Shown: piece by piece, positions 1 through 5,582 of the stretch
Numbering within the stretch: position 1 is the first letter of the stretch
Layout of the letters: each line of letters starts with the position of its first letter
From: Dehalococcoidia bacterium
Lineage (GTDB): Bacteria > Chloroflexota > Dehalococcoidia > SZUA-161
Assembly: GCA_020344295.1 (NCBI GenBank)
Contig: CP070819.1
Location: 495,907 to 501,488, forward strand
Direction of reading: 5' to 3'
Length of the DNA: 5,582 nucleotides
The notes under the pieces: generated by a model
The model's input: the letters and a program-made list of their open reading frames with translations, nothing else
Told to the model about the DNA's origin: nothing
The model's database searches: none
Program-made: the position numbers and the translations under genes

Positions 1-378
1 ACTGCACTTCACTATGCGAACTCACGCTTCCAGTTCGGGCGGCCTGTCAGCTCCTTTCAGGCGAATGCTTTTAAGCTGGCGGATATGGCCCTGGAAATAG
101 AGCTCGCCCGAAACCTGCTGTATAAGGCTTGCTGGCTGCTGGAGAACGATCGCCCCTTCACCGTCGAGGCGGCTATGGCGAAACTCTATTGTTCCGAGGT
201 TATGCACCGCTGTGTCCATCATGCCGTGCAGCTTCACGGAGGTTACGGGCTCATGAAGGACTCAAGAGTTGAAAGGTTTTATCGGGACCAGAGGCTTCTT
301 GAGATCGGCGAGGGCACATCCGAGATCTTGCGCATCGTAATCGCTCGCAATATCGGCATTGCTGGAAGGGCAATGTAG
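1..378 (+). CDS. Acyl-CoA dehydrogenase, C-terminal part (5' end outside window)
   Basis: The reading frame is open from the first base to a TAG at 376-378, giving 125 residues of what is normally a protein of about 380 residues. These enzymes are FAD-dependent and form the alpha,beta double bond of acyl-CoA thioesters, passing electrons to ETF. The visible part is the C-terminal helical domain. It starts in the segment NSRFQFGRPVSSFQ, has the family hallmark QLHGGYG near residues 77-83, and ends with IGEGTSEILR. The Glu of the GEGT motif (codon 310-312) aligns with the catalytic base of medium-chain-type dehydrogenases, so the enzyme is probably active. The ATG at 85 is internal, because conserved family sequence lies upstream of it. 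The regulator gene follows after 14 nt, so it probably belongs to the same operon as the thiolase-like gene. Chain length or substrate class cannot be told from this fragment. Confidence 0.95.
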   Translation, partial: TALHYANSRFQFGRPVSSFQANAFKLADMALEIELARNLLYKACWLLENDRPFTVEAAMAKLYCSEVMHRCVHHAVQLHGGYGLMKDSRVERFYRDQRLLEIGEGTSEILRIVIARNIGIAGRAM

Positions 379-380
379 GA

Positions 381-390
381 GGGAGGGGTG
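381..390 (+). promoter_or_regulatory. Ribosome binding site of the XRE/cupin gene
   Basis: A purine-rich GGGAGGGG tract lies in the 14-nt gap after the dehydrogenase stop and just upstream of the ATG at 393. It supports that start. The gap is too short for a separate promoter, so the regulator is probably read from the upstream operon promoter. Confidence 0.7.
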
Positions 391-392
391 AG

Positions 393-1085
393 ATGAAAGA
401 GGAACGGGTAAAGAAGTCTGGCGCCTCAGACAAATCAAAGTCAACCCACAGGCGGTATACAGGGTCTGACGATTTTCTGACAGCACCGTCTCAACCGGAG
501 CGGACTATTGTCGGACCTCCCGAAAAGGAGCAGGTCGGCGATCGAATAAAGAAGGCTCGCGAGATTCACAGCCTGACGCTTGAGGATCTGAGCAGCCGGA
601 CGGGGATTGACGTGGATACCCTGAGGCATGTGGAATCGAACAAGTTGATACCGCCGCTTGGTGAGCTGATCAGGCTGGGTAAAGCACTGGAAACCAGGAT
701 GAGTTACTTTATATCTCCCGGAGTGGACAAACCCCTGACTGTCGTGAAAGCTGACCAGCGTCGCCCTATCGCACGTTATGGCAGGGGGAGAAGGGAAAGG
801 TATGGCTATTCATACGAATCGCTGGCTCCGGAGAAGGCGAATCGATTGATGGAGCCGTTTATCGTGACACTGACACCTACTGAAGTCGCTGAACCTTCAA
901 CACATGACGGTCAGGAATTCCTCTTTGTCCTCGAGGGAGAGATGGAAGCCAGAGTTGGCAATCAAACTGAGATCCTCGGGCCCGGGGATGCGGTTTATTA
1001 CGATTCAAGTCAGCCCCATCTCGTCAGGTGCGTTGGCGACCGCGAAGCCAGGATTCTGGCGGTTCTCTATGCCGGGCGCGCATAG
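393..1085 (+). CDS. XRE-family transcriptional regulator with C-terminal cupin domain
   Basis: This 230-residue protein has the usual two-domain layout of XRE/cupin regulators. Residues 1-45 are a basic, low-complexity extension. Residues about 47-107 form a helix-turn-helix domain, with GDRIKKAREI, LTLEDLSSRTGI, the recognition-helix region VDTLRHVESNK and IPPLGELIRLGKAL. A basic linker (YGRGRRERYGY) precedes the cupin_2 domain at about 150-228. Of the cupin metal ligands, H171 and E175 (HDGQEF) and H209 (SSQPHLV) are present, while the first His of the usual HxH pair is S169. In this family the cupin is thought to bind a small effector. The gene lies between two acyl-CoA metabolism genes, so an acyl-CoA or the free acid is a plausible ligand and autoregulation of this operon is plausible, but both are inference. 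It could instead control genes elsewhere. Confidence 0.9.
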   Translation: MKEERVKKSGASDKSKSTHRRYTGSDDFLTAPSQPERTIVGPPEKEQVGDRIKKAREIHSLTLEDLSSRTGIDVDTLRHVESNKLIPPLGELIRLGKALETRMSYFISPGVDKPLTVVKADQRRPIARYGRGRRERYGYSYESLAPEKANRLMEPFIVTLTPTEVAEPSTHDGQEFLFVLEGEMEARVGNQTEILGPGDAVYYDSSQPHLVRCVGDREARILAVLYAGRA

Positions 1086-1097
1086 TTATCACAGCGA

Positions 1098-1104
1098 GGG
1101 AGGG
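1098..1104 (+). promoter_or_regulatory. Ribosome binding site of the thiolase-like gene
   Basis: GGGAGGG ends 5 nt before the ATG at 1110, in the 24-nt gap after the regulator gene. It is a strong Shine-Dalgarno-like tract that supports this start, and it closely resembles the tract in front of the regulator gene. Confidence 0.75.
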
Positions 1105-1109
1105 TAGAT

Positions 1110-2306
1110 ATGGCGAGAAAGGTCGGAATCGTCGGGGCCGGAGTTACGCCCTTCAAGGGTCGATGGGTGGAGAAAACATATGATGAGCTGGCCCAGATGG
1201 CGACAATGAGCGCCATGCAGGACGCCGGACTCGAACCCAAGGATGTAGATGCGGCATTCTACGGCATTTATAACGATATCTTTCAGAGGACTTGCATACC
1301 GGAACACCCTCTGCAGGGCATAATAGGACTTCAGAACAAGTTCGGTATCCGTATATCCAATGGGGGGGCAACCGGCGCCTATACAACCTCGGCCGCTCAT
1401 GCGTATGTTGCGGGCGAGAGATTCAAAACCGTCCTGGTTCTAGGTGTAGAGAAGGCGACCGACTGCTTCGACTTCACGTCGATGTCGGCGACGCCGGAGG
1501 TGATCAAGACGATCGGGTGGTCGGGCGACAGCTTCTTCGAGCAGAAGATCGGATGGACGGCCTCGGACAGCTATGCCGAGGTGGTCCTGGCCTACATGGA
1601 CGAGCACCCCGGCGACCTGAAGCCGGAGGTTACCGCCCAGATCTCGGCGCTGCTCAGCCAGCATGTGAAAACGAATCCCTATGCCCAGAGGCAGCACGAC
1701 CAGGTAACACCCGAGGAGGTGATGAACTCAAGGCTCGTCGTCTATCCGTTCAAGGAGCTGGAGATATGTGTCTATACCGAGGGCGCTGCAGCCCTTATTC
1801 TGGCTGAAGAGGAGACAGCTAAGACCATATCGAAGAATACAGGTCAGCCCGTGGTCTGGATAACGGGCGTGGGGGAGTCAAATGAGCATTCATTTGCCGG
1901 CAGGAACCAGAAGGTGATGTCGCGTATTATGTCCGACTATCTGTCCTCTCACCGCGCCTACGAGATGGCGGGAATAGAAGACCCAGTACAGTCAATAGAC
2001 ATTGTGGAACTCCATGACGCATTTGTGCACCAGCTTGAGATAAGCATGGTGGAGTTCGGCTTCGTGCCTCCGGGGAATGCCGATGCCTTGGTAGAGGACG
2101 GAATCATGACGCCAGGCGGCAAGCTCCTGGTGAACCCATGCGGCGGGCTGATCTACTGCGGGCACGCCGTCGGTGCCAGCAATATCATGTCAGCCTGGTC
2201 CGCCAGAAACGAGCTAATAAAGAGAAAGCTGCGTACGGCTCTCGTCCACGGCACCGGTAGCACGATCGCACAGTACGGCGTTTGTCTGGTGCTGGAACAC
2301 GACTAG
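1110..2306 (+). CDS. Thiolase-fold (SCP-x thiolase-like) protein lacking the nucleophilic Cys
   Basis: This 398-residue protein has the full length of the thiolase superfamily. The N-terminus (VGIVGAGVTPF), the LEPKDVDAAFYG segment and the two halves of the fold match the SCP-x-type, acetyl-CoA acetyltransferase-like branch. The second-half active-site motifs are present: HDAF with H302, and NPCGGLIYCGHAVGA with H352 and Tyr349 nearby. In the first half the segment that in true thiolases carries the nucleophilic Cys (ENACASG-like) reads NGGATG, with Gly86 at the Cys position. Covalent acyl-enzyme chemistry is therefore unlikely. Cys-less members of this branch are known, among them the Ltp2 aldolase of steroid side-chain breakdown, which works with a DUF35 partner. 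The next gene encodes a DUF35 protein, so a two-subunit enzyme acting on an acyl-CoA is likely. Retro-aldol or other C-C cleavage is my inference and the substrate is unknown. Codon use changes sharply inside the gene at 1449-1661. Confidence 0.9.
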   Translation: MARKVGIVGAGVTPFKGRWVEKTYDELAQMATMSAMQDAGLEPKDVDAAFYGIYNDIFQRTCIPEHPLQGIIGLQNKFGIRISNGGATGAYTTSAAHAYVAGERFKTVLVLGVEKATDCFDFTSMSATPEVIKTIGWSGDSFFEQKIGWTASDSYAEVVLAYMDEHPGDLKPEVTAQISALLSQHVKTNPYAQRQHDQVTPEEVMNSRLVVYPFKELEICVYTEGAAALILAEEETAKTISKNTGQPVVWITGVGESNEHSFAGRNQKVMSRIMSDYLSSHRAYEMAGIEDPVQSIDIVELHDAFVHQLEISMVEFGFVPPGNADALVEDGIMTPGGKLLVNPCGGLIYCGHAVGASNIMSAWSARNELIKRKLRTALVHGTGSTIAQYGVCLVLEHD

Positions 2307-2311
2307 GAACA

Positions 2312-2316
2312 GGAGT
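2312..2316 (+). promoter_or_regulatory. Ribosome binding site fixing the start of the DUF35-SCP2 gene
   Basis: AGGAG lies 10 nt before the ATG at 2327, in the 20-nt gap after the thiolase-like gene. It favours that start over the in-frame ATG at 2282, which lies inside the upstream gene. Confidence 0.65.
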
Positions 2317-2326
2317 AGATTCAGAG

Positions 2327-3316
2327 ATGACTAAGAAGAAGGTCATACCTCCAGAATACATACCGGATGCTGACTGCAGGACGATAATTAGGGATGGCAT
2401 AGAATATCACGAGGCGAACGATGCCATGTTCACCTTCTACCGCAGGAGTATGGGTGAGCTGTCGCCGTTCTTCCTCGCGTTGCGGGACGAGAAAAGGGTG
2501 CTGGGCTGCAGGTGTAACCGGTGCGGACTGGTGAGGGTTCCCCCGTTCATGACCCGATGCCCTGACTGCAATTTCGCTCCCACTGAGCCGGTGGAGGTGG
2601 AGCAGGTTGGCGTGATGAACAGCACCCCGCCCATAACGTATTTTGCGACGTCGATGTTTCAGCACATGGCTCCTTTTGGCAGAGGTCGCGTGGTCCTGAG
2701 AGGAGCCGACACGGCAATGAGTATCAATGTTTATACCACGACCGGCATCCTGGTGCCCGGGCTGGTCAGGAAAGACACAGAAGTGAAAGTCATGTTCAGG
2801 GACAACCGCATCGGCGAGATCATCGATATCTTCTGTGTGCCCACCTCGGAGCTGACAGGTGAGCAGATAGAGAAAAAAGGGCTCCAGGAGTCGGAGATCG
2901 ACTGGGAGGCCGCCGTTGAACCGCAGCTTCCGGAGGCGGATGAAAAGGGCGTTACTGCCTACAGGGAAACGCTCAAGGAGCTGCGGGATATCGCCGCGCA
3001 GATGAATCAAACGGAGCGAGCCCGCAAGGACATCGCCGGCTGGAAACGGAGTATTCGCGTTAAGACGACGGGCGGTCAGTTCGCTATGGAGATCGACGAC
3101 GGCCAGTTTAAGATCGGGGAAAAGGAGCTTGAGGTGCCGGATTTCGTAATGGTCTGTGAGGACCCCAGAACGCTGCTGGACGGCCTCGCCTACCGTGGCG
3201 CTATTACCGACTCGATTATTACGGGGAAGCTCTGGATCAGCAAGAACATTGAATTCACCACAGTCTTTAAGCTGGACAGGATGGCGCGGTCACTCGCCAG
3301 GGCTAAGAAAGCGTGA
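2327..3316 (+). CDS. DUF35 zinc-ribbon/OB-fold protein fused to an SCP2-like domain
   Basis: From the ATG at 2327 the protein has 329 residues. Residues 1-60 form a helical lead-in. A rubredoxin-type zinc ribbon follows, with C63-x2-C66 and C78-x2-C81 (NRCG, RCPDC) and an extra Cys61. An OB-fold segment typical of DUF35 runs from about 85 to 170 (FGRGRVVLRGADTAMSINVY, then LVRKDTEVKVMFRDN). After an acidic linker (about 175-210), residues about 215-325 look like an SCP2 sterol-carrier domain, with GWKRSIRVKTTGG, FAMEIDDGQFKIG, VCEDPRTLLDGLAYRGAI and ITGKLWISKN. DUF35 proteins are known partners of thiolase-fold enzymes, where they help complete the acyl-CoA site. SCP2 domains bind lipids or fatty acyl-CoAs. 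The gene follows the thiolase-like gene by 20 nt, which supports one complex. In eukaryotic SCP-x the SCP2 domain is on the thiolase; here it is on the small partner. A start at 2282 would add 15 residues of no recognisable character. The SCP2 assignment is from pattern only. Confidence 0.85.
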   Translation: MTKKKVIPPEYIPDADCRTIIRDGIEYHEANDAMFTFYRRSMGELSPFFLALRDEKRVLGCRCNRCGLVRVPPFMTRCPDCNFAPTEPVEVEQVGVMNSTPPITYFATSMFQHMAPFGRGRVVLRGADTAMSINVYTTTGILVPGLVRKDTEVKVMFRDNRIGEIIDIFCVPTSELTGEQIEKKGLQESEIDWEAAVEPQLPEADEKGVTAYRETLKELRDIAAQMNQTERARKDIAGWKRSIRVKTTGGQFAMEIDDGQFKIGEKELEVPDFVMVCEDPRTLLDGLAYRGAITDSIITGKLWISKNIEFTTVFKLDRMARSLARAKKA

Positions 3317-3338
3317 TTCCTCAATGGGGGCGAATGCC

Positions 3339-4103
3339 TCACTTCAGCAGGCGTTTTTTCATGCTGCGGAGGGACAGGGTGAAGAATATGGCGGTTATGC
3401 ACACCATGATTGCCAGCCCCCACCAGGCCCCGTCACCGGGATGGCCGCTGACCACTGCCCTCGTCAGGTTGGCTACCGAGGTCAGGGGCAGGATCCAGCT
3501 CAGATTCTGAATAACGGTGGAGAATCCATCCAAAGGGAAGAAGATGCCGCTGAAGAAGAACATCGGTGTGATGAACAGCGTGAAGAAATAGTTGAACGAG
3601 TAGACAGCTGGCGCTACCGAGGAGAAGAACAGGGCGATCGAGGAGAACATGAGCCCCGCCAGCACTGCGATAGGTAACGCCAGCAGCGCCCACGGTGATG
3701 ATACGAGCCCGAACGCCGATATGACTATCAGTACAACGAAGGCCGTGATCAGAGAGCGGGTGGCGCCCCAGAATATCTCCCCGGCCACAACGTCCTCGAT
3801 GTTGAGCGGCGTGGTGATGATGGCATCGTAGGTCTTCTGGTACTCCATGCGGATATAGCTGCCATAGGTGCATTCGAAGCTGGCACTGAACATGGCGTAG
3901 GCTGCGATTATGCCCGGGGCGATGAACTCGACATACCTCTCGCCTTCCTCCAGCACCACATAGGCCCCGAGACCGAGCCCCATAGCCAGCAGGACCAGCA
4001 GCGGCTCGGCGAAAAAGCCTGGTATCTCACTCCGCCACAGCTTGAAGAAGACATCGCGGTTGCGCTGCCAGACGCGAATCGAGCGGTAGGAGACGCCCAT
4101 CAT
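3339..4103 (-). CDS. ABC-2 type transporter permease (NodJ/DrrB-like)
   Basis: This 254-residue inner-membrane protein is the usual length for the NodJ-type ABC-2 permeases. About six hydrophobic segments can be seen, near residues 28-50, 58-80, 113-134, 137-162, 168-190 and 226-246. Family landmarks are the cytoplasmic stretch EYQKTYDAIITTPLNIEDVV followed by AGEIFWGATRS, and the late FSGIFFPLDGFSTVIQNLSW and LPLTSVANLTRAV segments. The C-terminus is basic (RSMKKRLLK). The start ATG at 4103 overlaps the ATPase stop as ATGA, and a GGGAGGT site lies 10 nt before it. The second ATG directly after it is too far from that site to be preferred. With the ATPase it should form an exporter. NodJ exports lipooligosaccharide and DrrB exports drugs, but the substrate here cannot be read from the sequence. 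Confidence 0.93.
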   Translation of the reverse strand: MMGVSYRSIRVWQRNRDVFFKLWRSEIPGFFAEPLLVLLAMGLGLGAYVVLEEGERYVEFIAPGIIAAYAMFSASFECTYGSYIRMEYQKTYDAIITTPLNIEDVVAGEIFWGATRSLITAFVVLIVISAFGLVSSPWALLALPIAVLAGLMFSSIALFFSSVAPAVYSFNYFFTLFITPMFFFSGIFFPLDGFSTVIQNLSWILPLTSVANLTRAVVSGHPGDGAWWGLAIMVCITAIFFTLSLRSMKKRLLK

Positions 4104-5026
4104 TCCCGGAGTGACCTCCCGGTAAGCTTCAGAAATACGTCCTCCAGTGTGGGAACGTGCAGGTTCATGATCGATAGCTCGGCACGAAGCTCATCGTCCA
4201 GAGACCGGTTGTGGTCTTCGAAGATATACAGCGTGTTCTCTATCTCCTGCCACTCGAAGCCGCGCTCGCCCAGCATCTCTAACACAATGTCTCTCCGGTT
4301 TTCAGAGCCGGGGCGGGCCTCGACTATCTGGCTTCCGCCGTGCTGGGCCAGGAGCTCCTGCGGCGAGTCCAGGGCGATGATCTTGCCTTCGCACATGATG
4401 GCGAGGCGGTCGCAGAGCCGCCAGGCCTCCTCCATATTCTGGGTGCACAGGAGAAGGGTAATCCCCCGCTCCTTCAACGTAACAATCCGCTGCCATACCA
4501 GGTACTTGGTCTGGGGATCGAGGCCGACCGTGGGCTCGTCCAGTATCAGGAGCCTGGGCCGGTTGATCAGCGCCCGGGCTATCAGCAGGCGGCGCTTCAT
4601 TCCCCCCGACAACTCGCTGATCTTAGCCTGCTGCCGCTCATGCAGTTCGAAGAGCTGGAGGACTTCGAGGGCGCGATCTCTTGCCTCGGCCTTGGGTATA
4701 TTGAAGTAGCGGGCGAAGATAATCAGGTTCTGGAGCACGGTGAGATCGGGGTCCAGGTTATCCTCCTGTGGCACCACCCCCATGTGCGACTTGATCTCAC
4801 GGGGCGCCACGGTAATATCTTTGCCGTCTACGGTGATACTGCCCCCGCTGATAGGCGAGGAGGCGATGATCATACGCACCAGGGAGGTCTTGCCCGCACC
4901 GTTTTGGCCTAATAGGCCGAAACACTCGCCTTCGACCACATCCAGGTTCACGCCGGCTACGGCCAGGATGGACTCGTATCTCTTGACGACGTCTCTCACT
5001 GCTATGACTGACATTGATATATTCAC
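4100..5026 (-). CDS. ABC transporter ATP-binding protein (NodI/DrrA-like)
   Basis: This 308-residue ATPase has Walker A GQNGAGKT (40-47), the Q-loop Gln87 (VVPQED), the signature LSGGMKRR (139-146), Walker B LLILDE (159-164) and the D-loop GLD. The switch (H-loop) position, normally His in a THxMEEA motif, is Gln196 in TQNMEEA. The C-terminal part, ending in VPTLEDVFLKLTGRSLRE, is typical of the NodI/DrrA group that drives ABC-2 exporters. The permease gene follows with a 4-nt ATGA overlap. The start given is a GTG at 5026 that overlaps the PHP stop as GTGA. A nearby ATG at 5014 (protein starting MSVIAVRDVVKRYE) is about equally likely, and neither has a strong ribosome binding site. The loss of the switch His may lower hydrolysis, although every other catalytic motif is intact, so this is not a pseudogene by appearance. 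Confidence 0.94.
   Translation of the reverse strand: MNISMSVIAVRDVVKRYESILAVAGVNLDVVEGECFGLLGQNGAGKTSLVRMIIASSPISGGSITVDGKDITVAPREIKSHMGVVPQEDNLDPDLTVLQNLIIFARYFNIPKAEARDRALEVLQLFELHERQQAKISELSGGMKRRLLIARALINRPRLLILDEPTVGLDPQTKYLVWQRIVTLKERGITLLLCTQNMEEAWRLCDRLAIMCEGKIIALDSPQELLAQHGGSQIVEARPGSENRRDIVLEMLGERGFEWQEIENTLYIFEDHNRSLDDELRAELSIMNLHVPTLEDVFLKLTGRSLRE
4114..4120 (-). promoter_or_regulatory. Ribosome binding site of the permease gene, inside the ATPase gene
   Basis: On the minus strand GGGAGGT lies 10 nt before the ATG at 4103, within the last codons of the ATPase gene. Together with the ATGA overlap it points to coupled translation and decides between the two adjacent ATG codons. 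Confidence 0.65.
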
Positions 5027-5582
5027 TCGCTGTTATTTCTGACTCTGGCCCTGGCGATCAGCTCCTCGATCCCGATCTCGTTGTAATATGTGCCGATATC
5101 ATTCAGATCGTGGGCGTCGCTATTGGTCAGGAGGAGCAGGTTATGCTTCTCCGCGATCCGCCTTATCTCCTGCTCATCCATTTCGTCCCTGTGCGCCGCG
5201 TTCCTGAGCTCGATACCGTGGATACCGCCGTCGATGTGGGAATCGAGGTCCCTGACGTACGGATATCCGGGATGGGCGATGAACCGGAAGGTGACTTCGC
5301 CCGGCAGGTAGAGTTCGACCACGTGGATTACACCCATCTCGCGCCCCGTGAGCATCCGGTCGATCTCCTTGCCCGGGATAACCATTATCTCGCTGTCCAG
5401 GTGCTGCTCCATGATCTCCCTCACCTCGCGCCCGAAGCTGTCCGTGTAGTGCTCGGTCATGGCGATTCCATCCAGGCCCCTGGCCCTCACCGCAGCCACG
5501 ATCCTCTTCACAACTGCGAGAGTAGGCACGGCGCCGGACATAGCCTCGCGGCAGTGGGTATGCAGGTCGAGCTTCAATTCAG
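5023..5582 (-). CDS. PHP-domain metal-dependent hydrolase-like protein (start probably outside window)
   Basis: The protein begins close to the window edge with the first PHP motif, LKLDLHTHC, and runs to a TGA at 5023. Numbered from the TTG at 5577 it has 184 residues. PHP metal ligands are recognisable: H6 and H8 (DLHTH), H43 (TEHYTDSF), E71 (GKEI), H85 (GVIHVV), H102 (AHPGYP), and D154 and H156 (NSDAHD). This resembles the small stand-alone PHP phosphoesterases (YcdX-like and histidinol-phosphatase-like), which use a two- or three-metal centre. No ATG is visible in the window. The frame stays open to the edge through a GAA codon, so the true start may lie just beyond 5582, or the TTG may be used. 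The gene overlaps the start of the ABC ATPase as GTGA, which suggests one transcript with the exporter. The substrate is unknown, and a nuclease or phosphatase role is equally open. Confidence 0.88.
   Translation of the reverse strand, partial: ELKLDLHTHCREAMSGAVPTLAVVKRIVAAVRARGLDGIAMTEHYTDSFGREVREIMEQHLDSEIMVIPGKEIDRMLTGREMGVIHVVELYLPGEVTFRFIAHPGYPYVRDLDSHIDGGIHGIELRNAAHRDEMDEQEIRRIAEKHNLLLLTNSDAHDLNDIGTYYNEIGIEELIARARVRNNSE

Noticed and set aside
1292..1807. Alternative plus-strand frame of 171 codons within the thiolase-like gene, perhaps a hidden gene or frameshift remnant.
   Set aside because: The thiolase frame is continuous with conserved motifs on both sides. The alternative frame stays open largely because of the GC3-rich patch.
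2282..2326. Longer start for the DUF35-SCP2 gene at the ATG at 2282.
   Set aside because: It lies inside the thiolase-like gene, its extra 15 residues look like no known domain, and the ATG at 2327 has an AGGAG 10 nt upstream.
2321..3010. Antisense reading frame of 229 codons opposite the DUF35-SCP2 gene.
   Set aside because: The plus strand encodes clear zinc-ribbon and OB-fold motifs. The antisense product is rich in His, Arg and Pro with no recognisable domain.
3317..3350. Possible terminator from CCTCAATG and AATGCCTC flanking a G-rich stretch, plus the T run at 3354-3359.
   Set aside because: The two arms are not reverse complements, so no stem forms, and the T run encodes the Lys-rich end of the permease.
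3156..3677. Plus-strand frame of 173 codons across the convergent junction.
   Set aside because: It runs over the ends of two well-supported genes and its product is a low-complexity shadow rich in Glu, Gln and Arg.
4340..4912. Plus-strand frame of 190 codons opposite the ABC ATPase.
   Set aside because: The minus strand carries all the ABC motifs. The opposite frame shows no domain and no convincing ribosome binding site.
1..5582. tRNA, rRNA, CRISPR repeats, insertion sequence ends or riboswitches.
   Set aside because: Nearly every base lies in a supported protein gene, all intergenic gaps are 24 nt or less, and I saw no repeated units or transposase motifs.

Overview
The window is a compact bacterial region of moderately high GC with two convergent gene blocks and no RNA gene, mobile element or CRISPR array that I can support. 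The plus-strand block (1-3316) is the downstream part of an acyl-CoA metabolism operon. It holds the C-terminus of an acyl-CoA dehydrogenase, an XRE/cupin regulator, a thiolase-fold protein, and a DUF35 (zinc ribbon plus OB fold) protein fused to an SCP2-like lipid-carrier domain. The genes are 14, 24 and 20 nt apart and each internal start has a purine-rich ribosome binding site, so they are probably co-transcribed.

The minus-strand block (3339-5582, read leftward) is a second operon. It holds a PHP-domain metal-dependent phosphoesterase-like protein, an ABC ATPase and an ABC-2 permease of the NodI/NodJ (DrrA/DrrB-like) type. Both gene junctions in this block are 4-nt stop/start overlaps (GTGA, ATGA), so translation is probably coupled. 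The two blocks end 22 nt apart with no obvious hairpin terminator.

The most interesting part is the thiolase/DUF35 pair. The thiolase-fold protein keeps both histidine motifs (HDAF and GH) but has Gly86 where a true thiolase has its nucleophilic cysteine, so ordinary Claisen/thiolytic chemistry is unlikely. Known thiolase-fold proteins with DUF35 partners include the Ltp2-ChsH2(DUF35) retro-aldolase of steroid side-chain degradation and the BbsAB thiolase of anaerobic toluene degradation. Here the SCP2 carrier domain, which in SCP-x is fused to the thiolase itself, sits on the DUF35 partner instead. My inference is a bipartite acyl-CoA C-C lyase or aldolase-like enzyme, with the dehydrogenase preparing its substrate and the XRE/cupin protein sensing a related ligand.

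Also notable are a sharply bounded patch of nearly complete GC3 codon use inside the thiolase gene, and a glutamine in place of the switch histidine of the ABC ATPase.

The organism cannot be fixed from this window. The gene mix (acyl-CoA dehydrogenase, SCP2/DUF35/thiolase, XRE-cupin, small PHP protein, NodIJ-like exporter) would fit an environmental Chloroflexota (Dehalococcoidia-like) or Desulfobacterota genome, but that is a guess from gene content.
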